The notes beneath the pieces are model-generated. The model had not been told where the DNA came from and ran no database searches. It saw only the letters and a program-made list of their open reading frames with translations. Below are positions 1 through 7,727 of a stretch of 24,764 nucleotides of DNA, piece after piece. Source of the stretch: a virus; the IMG/VR virus record IMGVR_UViG_3300034066_001097, positions 1 to 24,764 of that record; one strand, written 5' to 3'. How positions within the stretch are numbered: the first letter of the stretch is position 1; every line of letters starts with the position of its first letter. Position numbers and translations under genes: made by a program.

Positions 1-1
1 G

Positions 2-1582
2 TGTACCGGCGCAGGCAAGAGCACGGCACTGGAGGCGCTGGTGTGCTGGGCAGTCGCGCAACAGCCGGGGCCGATGCTAAGCATCACCCAGACCGATCAG
101 ACCTCCGCCGAGTGGATGGCTACCCGTTTGATGCCGGTGCTCAACGCGTGCGACCCATTGCGCGAATTGATGCCAAATAACCGGCATTTCATTAAGAGGG
201 ACGGCATCTATTTTGCGCACATGCCGCTCATGCTTGGCGGCGCCAACAGCAGCAACGCTCAGGAAAAGAGCGTGCAATCGTTGTTTTTAGACGAGTGCTG
301 GCAGTACAGCGACCTGATCACCCAGTTCAAAAAACGGTTACACGACCGATGGAACGGCTACGCGCTGCTGACCTCCCAGAGCTTTGAGGAACCGCACCAA
401 CTCAGCGAGGAATGGCGCTCTGGAGAGGAGTTTATCTGGTGTCACCGGTGCCCGGGGTGCAATGCCTGGGTGAAACCCGAGTGGGTAGACATCAAGTACG
501 ACGAGTGCAAAAACGCTAACGGCGAGTGGAACTGGGGCGAACTGGTGAAGAGCGTTCGCCATGAGTGCCCGCACTGTCAGCACGTCACACCTGACACGAT
601 GGCCGCACGGCGGGCGCTGACCCAGCGCAGCGAGTGGCGCAGTGAGGGAAACGACCACGTCGACGGCTACCGCTCCCGGCGGGTGAGCGCGCAGTCGGTT
701 TACTGGATCCGTTGGAGTGACCTCGTTATTCAGTGGTGCCAAGCCTCGGACGCGCGGCATCTTGGAGTGCTCCAGCCGACAAAGGACTTCAGAATGCAGC
801 GGCTCGCGCTGCCGTGGAAACTCGAGGAGGAACTTCCCGCGCTTGAGTTGGAAGCTGCAGAGTATTTCCAGAACGAGTGGCAGGACGGGCGCGCGATGCC
901 GGAGGAGTTTGCCAGAGTGATGACCGTGGATTGCCAGCAGGACCACTACTGGGGGATCGTCCGGGTGTGGCTCAAAAACGGGCACTCGCGACTACTCTGG
1001 GCGGGCAAAATCCTGACGGTGGACCAGCTCCGCGAGATTCAGGTCCGGCTGAAGGTGCCCGACAAGCGGTGCCTATTGGATGCCGGGAACTCGTTTCACG
1101 GGCGGGTTTACGACACATGCGCAAAATACGGGTGGACCGCGCTCATCGGGCGCGCGGAGGATTTCTTCACGGTGCGCGGATCCGACGGAAAACCTATCCG
1201 CCGTTATTACAGCGCCCCGGATCGCGTGGTGGCGCCGACGACGCGGGACGCTGCGGGAAAGCGGGTGTTTGTGACGTTCTTTTACTGGGCGTCCGATCCC
1301 GTGAAAGACATTCTCGCAAATTTGAGAAACACGGGATCGCCGGTGTGGGAGTTTCCGCAGGACGCACCGCCGGAGTACGTGCGGCACCTCAACAGCGAGC
1401 GCAAACGGGCAACGGTGGACAAGCGCACAAAGAAAACCCGCCTCCGTTGGACGGCGACAGGGCGCCCGAACCATATGTGGGACGCGGAAGCGATGAATGT
1501 CCTGGCGGCGCAGATCCTGGGCGCGTTACCTGACATGGTGTCCACCGCGCCGGAGGTTGACGAGCCGCCCGCGACAGGGTAA
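2..1582 (+). CDS. terL: Phage terminase large subunit, GpA family (5' truncated by window)
   Basis: This is the packaging motor ATPase and nuclease that cuts concatemeric DNA and pumps it into the prohead through the portal. The reading frame is open from base 2, and its first codons give C-T-G-A-G-K-S-T, a Walker A loop (nt 5-25). The true start therefore lies outside the window, and the GTG at 41 is an internal valine. A Walker B-like LFLDE follows at about nt 280-295. Two Cys pairs (CHRCPGC and CPHC, nt 440-580) look like the GpA zinc insertion. The C-terminal half carries nuclease-type acidic residues in VMTVDCQ (nt ~920) and a final HMWDAE (nt ~1475). This combination is typical of lambda gpA-type terminases. 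A strong hairpin follows 54 nt after the stop. The family is clear; the exact DNA-end type (cos or headful) cannot be seen here. Confidence 0.93.
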   Translation, partial: CTGAGKSTALEALVCWAVAQQPGPMLSITQTDQTSAEWMATRLMPVLNACDPLRELMPNNRHFIKRDGIYFAHMPLMLGGANSSNAQEKSVQSLFLDECWQYSDLITQFKKRLHDRWNGYALLTSQSFEEPHQLSEEWRSGEEFIWCHRCPGCNAWVKPEWVDIKYDECKNANGEWNWGELVKSVRHECPHCQHVTPDTMAARRALTQRSEWRSEGNDHVDGYRSRRVSAQSVYWIRWSDLVIQWCQASDARHLGVLQPTKDFRMQRLALPWKLEEELPALELEAAEYFQNEWQDGRAMPEEFARVMTVDCQQDHYWGIVRVWLKNGHSRLLWAGKILTVDQLREIQVRLKVPDKRCLLDAGNSFHGRVYDTCAKYGWTALIGRAEDFFTVRGSDGKPIRRYYSAPDRVVAPTTRDAAGKRVFVTFFYWASDPVKDILANLRNTGSPVWEFPQDAPPEYVRHLNSERKRATVDKRTKKTRLRWTATGRPNHMWDAEAMNVLAAQILGALPDMVSTAPEVDEPPATG

Positions 1583-1635
1583 CGTGCAGGCTCAACCCTA
1601 ACCCGACGGTGTGCGACTGGCGGGAACGGAAGGCG

Positions 1636-1669
1636 ACCCCGGCTGCCGTGTGGCATGTCCGGGGTTTTT
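1636..1669 (+). terminator. Rho-independent terminator-like hairpin after terL
   Basis: A 7-bp stem ACCCCGG (1636-1642) pairs with CCGGGGT (1659-1665). A smaller inner helix GCC/GGC (1645-1647 with 1652-1654) lies inside it. A run of five T residues (1665-1669) follows, then CTTG. It sits between terL and the gpW-like gene, and its 3' edge is the start of a leader motif repeated at 4326 and 12781. Confidence 0.7.
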
Positions 1670-1692
1670 CTTGTCCTGACCCCGTTGTTTAG
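1670..1692 (+). promoter_or_regulatory. CTTGTCC leader element, copy 1
   Basis: The sequence CTTGTCC lies 5 nt after the hairpin arm ending at 1664 and exactly 23 nt (first C to A of ATG) before the ATGG start at 1693. The same layout recurs at 4326 and 12781. Copies 1 and 3 share the 10-mer CTTGTCCTGA. Whether it acts in transcription, RNA processing or translation initiation cannot be decided from the sequence. Confidence 0.45.
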
Positions 1693-1959
1693 ATGGCTCC
1701 CGATCAACGGTTACTCCTGCAGGTGTTTTTGACGCGCGACGTGGCCGAACTGCGGGCGATCATTGCAAGCAAGTTCGACCTGGTGACCGCGGGCAAGTCC
1801 ACGCTTGTTTCCAGTTCTATCGACGGCGCCGCTTTCCAGTTTAATGTGGGCGGCACGTTAAGTCCGCTGGACGTCATCATGCTGGCGCAGCAGGCGCTTA
1901 ATTACAAAGCGGCGGGCATCAACGGACCAGTGCGCAGGACGCAGGCGTATTTCATATGA
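1693..1959 (+). CDS. gpW-like head-to-tail joining protein
   Basis: This is a small 88-aa protein between the large terminase and the portal, exactly where lambda encodes gpW, which closes the filled head and provides the tail docking surface. It shows the gpW pattern by eye: an N-terminal helix, a TAGK turn, a short beta hairpin (residues ~40-52), a second helix, and a basic C-terminal tail with a GPVRR segment before an aromatic end. It is about 20 residues longer than lambda gpW. No SD precedes the ATG; the CTTGTCC leader does. It overlaps the portal gene by ATGA. The assignment rests on position and fold-like pattern rather than strong identity. Confidence 0.7.
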   Translation: MAPDQRLLLQVFLTRDVAELRAIIASKFDLVTAGKSTLVSSSIDGAAFQFNVGGTLSPLDVIMLAQQALNYKAAGINGPVRRTQAYFI

Positions 1960-3455
1960 GCCTACTCGACAGGATCAAAACTTTCATGGGGGTAGGCACG
2001 CCAAAGGTGGGCGCCAATTACGCAGCCTACCGCAGGCAACGCCTAGTAGAAGGCGGGGTGTGGGGCGAACCCTACTGGCGCAACCACACCCAAAGCATCA
2101 GCCGCGAACTGACCGTCGGCGAGTGGCGCACGGTCAACAGTGCGGCGCGCAAACTCTATTGGAACACGGGCGTTGTGAACGCCGCGATCGACCAGAAATC
2201 CATGCTGACTGTCGGGATGGCAATGCGCCCCATCTTCACCGGCGCGGATCGCGAGTGGGGCAAGCAGGCCGAGGCGGTGCTGCTCGACTGGATGCAAATT
2301 GCATACCTCGACGGCAAAAGCTGGTGGGAAGGGCTCCGGCTTGAGTCCGTGGCGATCGACCGGGAGGGCGACCTGCTCACGATCCTGACCACGACCGCCA
2401 ACGGCTACCCGCAACTCCAGCAAGTGCCCTGGCATCAAATCGGAAGCCGTGGAGACGATGGTGTTTTGACCGAGGGCCGGTATCGGGGGCTGAAAATTTA
2501 CAACGGTGTCATCCTTAGCAAAACCAACCGCGCCGTGGCTTACCGCGTGCTCGGCGAAGCGCAGGACGGCAGCGAAGATCGGGACGTGCCGGTGCAGTCG
2601 GCGATGCTGACGATGGATCCGCGCGAGGTGGACCAGGTGCGCGGCATCAGCGCGTTCGCTCCCGCGATCCGGGATCTCATTTCTTTCAAAGACCTCGGCG
2701 ACGACATCCAAGCAGCGTCCCGCATGGCTGCGAAAATTGGCCTACTCGTTACCAACCAGCAGGGCATGGCCGACGCATCAGACGCGTACAACGCGCTGAC
2801 CGACGTGACGCCGCCCGGGTGCGGCTCGCAACTGCGGCTCACGCCGATGGCAGGCGGGCGCATTGAGTACCTCACGGCCAACGCTGGAGAGTCCATTCAG
2901 CAACTGGACGCCAAAATCCCAACGGAAGCTCAGGACCGGCTACAGGAACGGCTTATCCGCAACGCGCTGCTGGCCGCTCAATGGCCGCCGGAGTTCGGGT
3001 GGGACATGAGCCGACTGGGGGGCGCAAGTGCCCGGATCATTCTTGAGCAAGTCAACCGCGTGACATCCGAGCGACACGCCTACCTGTCGGCATTTTGCAA
3101 GCGCCGGTGCGCCTTTGCCGTGGCTCGCTTCGTGGAGTTGGGCATCCTCCCGCCCTACACTGGACCCGACGCTAACCGCGGTGGCGCCTACCAGTTCCGT
3201 TTTACCGAACCCGCGAGACTCACCGCGGATTCCGGCTACGCCAACCGCGACGCCATTGACGCCTACCGCGCTGGGATGCGGAGCATGACCGACATCCTCG
3301 CCAGCGGATCCAAAACGCTCGAGGAGCACCTTGACGAAGTGGAACGCGAGGAACTCGAGATCAAAAAACGCGTGGACCGCTCAGGGCTGACTCGCGACGT
3401 TTTCGGGCTTCTGACCCCCAACGGCAACCCAGCCACAACCGCACCCACCGAATGA
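1956..3455 (+). CDS. Phage portal protein, lambda gpB family
   Basis: This 499-aa protein forms the dodecameric portal at one head vertex, through which DNA enters and to which the neck attaches. Length and position (after the gpW-like gene, before the head protease) match lambda-type portals. The N-terminal segment around residues 60-90 (NSAARKLYWN, then NAAIDQK) is the conserved entry region of the family, and a Gln/Arg-rich wing region follows. The C-terminal tail (residues ~450-499) is charged and then Pro/Thr-rich. It starts inside the gpW-like stop (ATGA) and its end overlaps the protease gene in the same way, so the three are translationally coupled. No truncation is seen. Confidence 0.92.
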   Translation: MSLLDRIKTFMGVGTPKVGANYAAYRRQRLVEGGVWGEPYWRNHTQSISRELTVGEWRTVNSAARKLYWNTGVVNAAIDQKSMLTVGMAMRPIFTGADREWGKQAEAVLLDWMQIAYLDGKSWWEGLRLESVAIDREGDLLTILTTTANGYPQLQQVPWHQIGSRGDDGVLTEGRYRGLKIYNGVILSKTNRAVAYRVLGEAQDGSEDRDVPVQSAMLTMDPREVDQVRGISAFAPAIRDLISFKDLGDDIQAASRMAAKIGLLVTNQQGMADASDAYNALTDVTPPGCGSQLRLTPMAGGRIEYLTANAGESIQQLDAKIPTEAQDRLQERLIRNALLAAQWPPEFGWDMSRLGGASARIILEQVNRVTSERHAYLSAFCKRRCAFAVARFVELGILPPYTGPDANRGGAYQFRFTEPARLTADSGYANRDAIDAYRAGMRSMTDILASGSKTLEEHLDEVEREELEIKKRVDRSGLTRDVFGLLTPNGNPATTAPTE

Positions 3456-4267
3456 AGTTCCAACGCGTTATCGAACAAGTTTTTTACCGCCCTTGGCTCA
3501 TCACGCCCGGCGGCTACGCAGCGGTTCGCAAACTGGTGGAGGGCCGCGTGCTGCGCGCCAACGGCGAAGGGTACGAAATGCTGGACGGCATGACCTCGAA
3601 GCGCGAGGAGATGGAGATCGACGGGCAGGGCATCGCGCACATTTCCATTGAGGGAACGCTGGCAAAAGGGATCTCGCCGATCGAAGCGTGCTGCGGGGCG
3701 CATGACTACGAGTGGATCACGGAGGATCTCGAGGACGCCATCGAGGCCAACGTGCGCGGGATCATGCTCGAGATTAACTCGCCGGGGGGCAACTGCACCG
3801 GCTGCTCAGAAGTCGTCGACATGATTCAAGGGCTCACCGTGCCGATCGTGGCCTACAGCGACGACACCGCTTGCTCTGCTGCGTACAACATTGCCGTCAG
3901 CTGCGACAAGGTCATTGGCTCTGTGGGCTCAACTTGGGGCAGCATCGGCACGATTATCCCCTGGCTGGATCAGTCGGCAGCCTACGAGGCCGAAGGGCTG
4001 CGGTGGGATCCCATTACGTCGGGACCGCTCAAAGGCGCAGGCATGGGACCGTCACTGACACCGGCGCAGCGCGCGAGCCTGCAGCAGCTGGTGGACGACA
4101 GCTTCGCGCAGTTCCGCGACAACGTCCTTCGCAACCGGCGCGTTGCTGACGAATACATGACCGGCGCCGCTTATCTCGCGCCGCGAGCGAGGATGGGCAA
4201 CCTCATCGACGCAGTGGGGACAGAAGAGCTTGCATATTCTGAACTTTTGCGTATGGTGGGCGCGTAG
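3452..4267 (+). CDS. S49-family head maturation protease (gpC-like)
   Basis: This 271-aa SppA/ClpP-fold serine protease is expected to process head proteins during prohead maturation. The oxyanion strand EINSPGG lies near residues 107-113. The candidate nucleophile is Ser142 in ACSAAY, and the candidate catalytic lysine is Lys194 in SGPLKGAG. The 52-residue Ser-Lys spacing is the one known for bacterial SppA. It follows the portal with an ATGA overlap. Unlike lambda gpC there is no long in-frame scaffold extension: the gene ends at 4267, a strong hairpin follows, and the next gene supplies a scaffold-like protein separately. Confidence 0.9.
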   Translation: MKFQRVIEQVFYRPWLITPGGYAAVRKLVEGRVLRANGEGYEMLDGMTSKREEMEIDGQGIAHISIEGTLAKGISPIEACCGAHDYEWITEDLEDAIEANVRGIMLEINSPGGNCTGCSEVVDMIQGLTVPIVAYSDDTACSAAYNIAVSCDKVIGSVGSTWGSIGTIIPWLDQSAAYEAEGLRWDPITSGPLKGAGMGPSLTPAQRASLQQLVDDSFAQFRDNVLRNRRVADEYMTGAAYLAPRARMGNLIDAVGTEELAYSELLRMVGA

Positions 4268-4291
4268 TTGTTCATTTGGTTTGTTGTTTCC

Positions 4292-4325
4292 ACCCCGCCG
4301 GGCTGTCTCTCCCGGCGGGGTTTTT
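4292..4325 (+). terminator. Strong rho-independent terminator hairpin
   Basis: This is a perfect inverted repeat: CCCCGCCGGG (4293-4302) pairs with CCCGGCGGGG (4311-4320), extended by A4292:T4321, with an 8-nt loop and a TTTTT tract. It lies 25 nt after the protease stop. A TTG-initiated frame could read through it (from 4268), but the translated hairpin gives nonsense-like sequence, so it is treated as non-coding. Confidence 0.85.
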
Positions 4326-4348
4326 CTTGTCCGAACGCTCAGGGGTAT
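4326..4348 (+). promoter_or_regulatory. CTTGTCC leader element, copy 2
   Basis: CTTGTCC begins 5 nt after the terminator arm ends at 4320, and lies 23 nt before the ATGG at 4349, the same geometry as copies at 1670 and 12781. The last bases before the start, GGGTATATGG, match copy 3 (GGGTACATGG) in 9 of 10 positions. The G-run is only 3 nt from the ATG, too close for a normal SD. Confidence 0.45.
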
Positions 4349-4759
4349 ATGGAGTCTACTCCGGCAACCCTTACCGACGCGCTGGCAGCGTTGTCCGCCG
4401 CACAGGCTGACCTCTCGGCGCTTAACGCACTTACCGCCGAGCACTCGGCGCTGGTGGCTCAATTTGACGCACTCAAGGCCCGCAGCGCGGAATTGTCCGC
4501 CGCCCTTGAGCTTGCCAACGCAAACAACCGCGACCTCGCCGCCGCTGTCGACGCCGTAAAGGCTGCCGAGGCTGACGCATCTGCGAAGGCAAACGCAATC
4601 GTCGCCAGTCTAGGCGTGCAGCCCGTGGCAATTCAGCCGGAAGCGGCGACCGCGCCTAAGTCGAAAGACGAATTGTGGGCGCACTACCAGACTTTGGGCT
4701 TCGTCGAGCGCAATGCGTTCTACGCGGCGAACAAAGACAGAATGAAGCTCAACTCCTAA
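4349..4759 (+). CDS. Scaffold-like coiled-coil protein upstream of the capsid gene
   Basis: The ATG at 4349 is chosen because an upstream TTG at 4268 would translate the terminator. The 136-aa product is Ala/Leu/Asp-rich with heptad-like spacing over residues ~5-90, predicting a long coiled coil. A Pro/Ala linker follows, then a compact charged tail (PKSKDELWAHY ... RNAFYAANK). It lies directly upstream of the major capsid gene, where lambda has its scaffold Nu3 and decoration protein D. Scaffolding is the best guess from position and coiled-coil character; a decoration role is less likely because the protein is mostly helical. The gene has its own leader element. Confidence 0.65.
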   Translation: MESTPATLTDALAALSAAQADLSALNALTAEHSALVAQFDALKARSAELSAALELANANNRDLAAAVDAVKAAEADASAKANAIVASLGVQPVAIQPEAATAPKSKDELWAHYQTLGFVERNAFYAANKDRMKLNS

Positions 4760-4778
4760 CCTCTACTGACTCAATCAT

Positions 4779-5660
4779 ATGGCACTCAACGGTGTTTTTC
4801 TTGCTCAGATCGCGCAGCAATCGCTGCCGTTCCTCACCAACGCTTTCGCTCCCCTGCGTGGCGTTACCACTGACTTTTCTACGGACGTTGCGTCCGCTGG
4901 GCAGTCTGTGACGACTCGGTTTGCTACGGTTCCTTCCGTGGTGGACATCGCCAGCGTCGGTTACACTCCCGCCGACGGCGACACAACCGCTCGCACCATC
5001 ACGCTGGATCAGCACCAGGGCGTGACGCTTGGGTTCACCGACATCGACGTTCTCCAGTCGTCCATCAACTTTGAACGCCTTTTCCTCGCGCCTATGGTGC
5101 AGGCTCTGGGCGCCAAGGTGTTCGGCGATCTCTGGAATTTGGTGACCGCTGCGAACTTTGCGCAGACTCCGCTTTCCTCGAGCGCAGCCAATTTTGACCG
5201 ATCTGACGTCATCGACCTGGCGCAGCAGCTGACCAGCTCCGCTAAAGCTCCGAAGTTTGGCCGCGCAATGATCCTCAACCCTGCCTATTACGGCGCGGTT
5301 TTGAAGACCTTCATCAGCGCTGAAATCCCGACCATCACGGAGTTCAAGGCCAACAACACGGTGCCCCGCGTGTCCGGTTTTGAAGTTTACGAGTCCGACC
5401 TCTGCGACGTTAATGGCGAAGCGCTGGCCGGGTTTGCGATGCACTCCAGCGCGCTCATCATGGCCGCCCGCCGTGTTAACCCGGAAGCGGCGTTGCAAGA
5501 TTCGATTGAGATCGCCGAAGTGGTGGTGCCCGAGCTTGGGCTGCCGGTGACCTTCCGCCGTTACTACGACCGCGCGCTGGGCAAAACCTGCATCAACGTG
5601 TCGATCATCTACGGCGTTGCCAAGGGCACCAACATGGGCGTCCGCATCGTCACTCCCTAA
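4779..5660 (+). CDS. Major capsid protein (HK97-fold, inferred)
   Basis: This 293-aa protein sits at the major capsid position of the head module, after portal, protease and scaffold and before the neck genes, and is flanked by a strong terminator, as expected for a highly expressed gene. Features seen by eye that fit small HK97-fold coat proteins: an N-terminal helix, a beta-rich section (residues ~25-90) with a TTRTITLDQHQ-type strand, and a long central spine-like helix (residues ~95-125). No N-terminal Pro/Lys cleavage delta domain is obvious, so the neighbouring protease more likely acts on scaffold or portal. The start has no SD. Confidence 0.82.
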   Translation: MALNGVFLAQIAQQSLPFLTNAFAPLRGVTTDFSTDVASAGQSVTTRFATVPSVVDIASVGYTPADGDTTARTITLDQHQGVTLGFTDIDVLQSSINFERLFLAPMVQALGAKVFGDLWNLVTAANFAQTPLSSSAANFDRSDVIDLAQQLTSSAKAPKFGRAMILNPAYYGAVLKTFISAEIPTITEFKANNTVPRVSGFEVYESDLCDVNGEALAGFAMHSSALIMAARRVNPEAALQDSIEIAEVVVPELGLPVTFRRYYDRALGKTCINVSIIYGVAKGTNMGVRIVTP

Positions 5661-5677
5661 CGACTGACCCTCCAAAG

Positions 5678-5714
5678 AGCCGGGGCTCCCTACACCGGGG
5701 GGCTCCGGCTTTTC
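5678..5714 (+). terminator. Terminator after the major capsid gene
   Basis: A 13-bp hairpin pairs 5678-5690 (AGCCGGGGCTCCC) with 5698-5710 (GGGGGCTCCGGCT), with two G-U pairs and a 7-nt loop, followed by TTTTC. It lies 17 nt after the capsid stop. Partial termination here would favour capsid mRNA over the neck and tail genes. It lacks the CTTGTCC motif found after the other two terminators. Confidence 0.8.
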
Positions 5715-5729
5715 ACCGAATATCCCAAA

Positions 5730-5951
5730 ATGAAAATCTCTCTCGTCCTTGAGGACGTTGGCGCAGGCCCGCAAATTATTTTTTCCACCGGTTCGCCCGA
5801 CGAGGCGCGCCGTTTTTACAAGGCGCACAACGGAGCAGGTCGGATCTACCTAATTTGCAACCCGACCCCCGAAGGAGTGAAGCTCAACAAGCTGCCGGTG
5901 GAGTTGCCAAAGCCTGTGTCTCGTCGCAAGGCTGAACCGGCGCTGATCTAA
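5730..5951 (+). CDS. Small neck-region protein of unknown function
   Basis: This 73-aa protein begins 20 nt after the capsid terminator and ends in a TAATG overlap with the FII-like gene. It has a short beta-rich N-terminus (MKISLVLEDV), a helix containing PDEARRFYKAH, another strand, and a Pro/Lys/Arg tail. The position matches lambda gpFI, but no sequence similarity is evident. It could be a minor head or neck component. I do not recognise the family. Confidence 0.75.
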   Translation: MKISLVLEDVGAGPQIIFSTGSPDEARRFYKAHNGAGRIYLICNPTPEGVKLNKLPVELPKPVSRRKAEPALI

Positions 5952-6253
5952 TGAGCGAATTCCTCGCCATCACTGCCACCGCAATGGCCGACGCAATCGG
6001 CTATATGCAGGCGGACACGGTTGTTTATCAAGGCGCAACCGTGTTTGCAGTGGCCAGCGAGAAGGAATCGCAGACGCTGGCCATCGGTGGCTTTGAGTCG
6101 CACTTTACAGGCGCGGTCCGACTTGAAAAAGCCGGGTTCCCCACGCCGGTGAAGGGCACGAAGCTGACGCTCAACGGCAGGGAGCTGCGCATCGGTGATA
6201 TTGCCGAGGATCCTATTTCGTGGACGTTGTACCTGGAGGATCCGAGCCGATGA
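5951..6253 (+). CDS. FII-like head-tail attachment protein
   Basis: This 100-aa protein has a helical N-terminus followed by a beta barrel-like region. Its end (residues ~75-97) alternates Gly-Thr-Lys-Leu-Thr-Leu, a charged turn, Leu-Arg-Ile-Gly-Asp-Ile, then Trp-Thr-Leu-Tyr-Leu, resembling the closing strands of lambda gpFII. Position between capsid and tail terminator agrees with a connector that joins the completed head to the tail. It is translationally coupled to both neighbours (TAATG upstream, ATGA downstream). The assignment is by position and strand pattern. Confidence 0.65.
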   Translation: MSEFLAITATAMADAIGYMQADTVVYQGATVFAVASEKESQTLAIGGFESHFTGAVRLEKAGFPTPVKGTKLTLNGRELRIGDIAEDPISWTLYLEDPSR

Positions 6254-6630
6254 TCGACCTTCTCACATGCGAAGTAATCCGCGACGAGATTGCGCCCGAC
6301 TTCACCGGCACCTACATAGGGCTCCCGCATGACGGGGAGTCTATCACGATGCCGTGCATTTTGCTGGACCTTCGCGGGGATGCGCTGGTGGGTGGACCGC
6401 TGCAACGTGGTGCGTTGACCGTGGCAGTAATGAGCCAGGCTGACGACTCCACAGTCGCGGAGCACATTGTGCTCGTTCAGGACGTGACAGACGCGATCAA
6501 GGGCGTCACCGGCAGCGGTTCCGCGGTGCAGGTTTACGGCGTGGTCGCGACCTCATCGGAGGCGCAAAACACGGAACGGCATTGGATCACGAATTTGCAG
6601 TTCACCTTGGGCTACGGCCCGCAACCTTAA
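6250..6630 (+). CDS. Probable tail terminator / tail completion protein
   Basis: The ATG at 6250 overlaps the previous stop (ATGA) and is preferred over an upstream in-frame alternative at 6220. It is one of the few starts with an SD-like GGAGG upstream (6236-6240, 10 nt away). The 126-aa product is close in length to lambda gpU (131 aa). It has an N-terminal helix, a central strand TVAVMSQ, a helix containing AEHIVLVQDVTDAI, and a C-terminal strand region. It lies between the FII-like gene and the tail-tube-like pair, where gpZ and gpU sit in lambda. The role is inferred from order. Confidence 0.6.
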   Translation: MIDLLTCEVIRDEIAPDFTGTYIGLPHDGESITMPCILLDLRGDALVGGPLQRGALTVAVMSQADDSTVAEHIVLVQDVTDAIKGVTGSGSAVQVYGVVATSSEAQNTERHWITNLQFTLGYGPQP

Positions 6631-6635
6631 ATCCC

Positions 6636-6938
6636 ATGGCCACATTTGGAGTCACCTCAACATTCGGACTGACCGCGCCGACCGGCAGCTTTCTGCAAAG
6701 CTCCGAGCGCACGCAGGAAGTCGAAACCGCAACCATCAAAGGCGCAACGGGGCGCGTGGTGCTCGCGCAGGCGAAGCCGCGCAGCAAAACCACGGTGACC
6801 ATTCGCACCAAAGGGATTGCCACGCTGTCCACCGTTTCCGTTGGTGGCTTTTCGGCGCTGACCGTTACGTCCACCAAATACAGCGAAACCAACGACGATT
6901 TTCCGACATCGGAAATCACCGGAACCCTCTTCGAATAA
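6636..6938 (+). CDS. Tail-tube-like protein A (paralogue of the next gene)
   Basis: This 100-aa, beta-rich protein begins MATFGVT. The next gene begins MATFGIT, and the C-terminal halves can be laid over each other (TKYSETNDDF against TKITETQTNEDW). An upstream in-frame start at 6582 would extend the frame into the tail terminator gene and is rejected. Its place just before the chaperone and tape measure genes is that of the major tail protein. It could be the tail tube subunit or a tube-associated partner. The ATG follows a CC-rich leader without SD. Confidence 0.6.
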   Translation: MATFGVTSTFGLTAPTGSFLQSSERTQEVETATIKGATGRVVLAQAKPRSKTTVTIRTKGIATLSTVSVGGFSALTVTSTKYSETNDDFPTSEITGTLFE

Positions 6939-6944
6939 ACCGCC

Positions 6945-7253
6945 ATGGCAACTTTCGGCATCACCAAAATCACCGGCACGCTTATTGAGTCCGTGGATAC
7001 CACGCTCACCGGCGAAACAAAGGAATTGATCAACGCTGACGGCACGCATTCCGAGGCTACAATCGTGGACAGTCAGTTTTCGTTTTCGGTTAAAGGCAAG
7101 GGCGACTTGCCTGCAATTACTCTCGGTGGCGCAGCTGGCGAGCCTGACGGCGTCACCGGCAAAGTGATCATCACGAAAATCACCGAGACGCAGACCAACG
7201 AAGACTGGCAGGGCTTCTCTTACGACGGCGTCGCCTACACCGCCGCCAGTTAA
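6945..7253 (+). CDS. Tail-tube-like protein B (paralogue of the preceding gene)
   Basis: This 102-aa, beta-rich protein begins 7 nt after the stop of its paralogue, again with a GCC-ATGG start. It is Thr/Gly-rich with alternating strands (SFSVKGKGDLP, then VTGKVIITKITET), like small tail tube proteins, and has no cysteine. A tandem pair suggests duplication followed by specialisation, for example tube and tail-tip/tube-initiator subunits, or a two-component tube. Which of the two is the tube cannot be decided from sequence alone. Confidence 0.62.
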   Translation: MATFGITKITGTLIESVDTTLTGETKELINADGTHSEATIVDSQFSFSVKGKGDLPAITLGGAAGEPDGVTGKVIITKITETQTNEDWQGFSYDGVAYTAAS

Positions 7254-7274
7254 AGCGCAACGGCGCATCCGATT

Positions 7275-7727
7275 ATGTCACATCTAAAACCCGGAACGCG
7301 AATCGACTTTATTCGCGACAACCTGCCGCCGCTTAAGTCACCCAACACCGACTTGATCGGTGCGTGGCTTGCGGTGGGCGGGCAACTGCTAGACGAGGAG
7401 AACTTTCACGACACGGTCGAAGAAACATCCGACGGCGTGAAGCGACAAGTCGTTTGGAGCATCAAGGGCGACGTGCGCGCTCGCATCGGCGATGAGGACG
7501 TCTCGTTTGACGAGTTCCGGCGCCGCTGGTTGTCTGACGAGTGGCGCGCAGCAAACCCGTTGCACTGGATCACGATTCAACGGGCGCAACGAGACTACAC
7601 GGTGCAACTCAAGACCTGGCTGCAGACTCAAAAACCGTGCGCGCTAATCCGCAAAGGCAACCGGCAGGTGGTGATCCACCCTGACCTACCGGAGGAAAAG
7701 AAAGCCAAACTGCTCGCCGCGCTATGA
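7275..7727 (+). CDS. Unknown tail-module protein
   Basis: This 150-aa protein sits between the tube-like pair and the G-like chaperone. It is charged, Trp-rich and mostly helical towards the end (residues ~75-150, DEFRRRWLSDEWR, then PEEKKAKLLAAL), with no membrane segment or cysteine cluster. It overlaps the chaperone gene by ATGA, which suggests a linked role in tail assembly. I do not recognise the family. Confidence 0.75.
   Translation: MSHLKPGTRIDFIRDNLPPLKSPNTDLIGAWLAVGGQLLDEENFHDTVEETSDGVKRQVVWSIKGDVRARIGDEDVSFDEFRRRWLSDEWRAANPLHWITIQRAQRDYTVQLKTWLQTQKPCALIRKGNRQVVIHPDLPEEKKAKLLAAL

Noticed and set aside
1671-1695. Ordinary sigma-70 promoter at TTGTCC/TAGATG
   Set aside because: The spacer would be only 13 nt and the -10 would overlap the start codon in all three copies, so a standard sigma-70 promoter is unlikely.
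4268-4348. N-terminal extension of the scaffold-like gene from TTG at 4268
   Set aside because: It would translate the perfect terminator hairpin, and the added residues look unrelated to the coiled coil. The ATG at 4349 with the repeated leader is better.
4749-5828. Antisense open frame of 359 codons over the capsid gene
   Set aside because: It runs through the capsid gene and its terminator on the opposite strand, and shows no protein-like motif.
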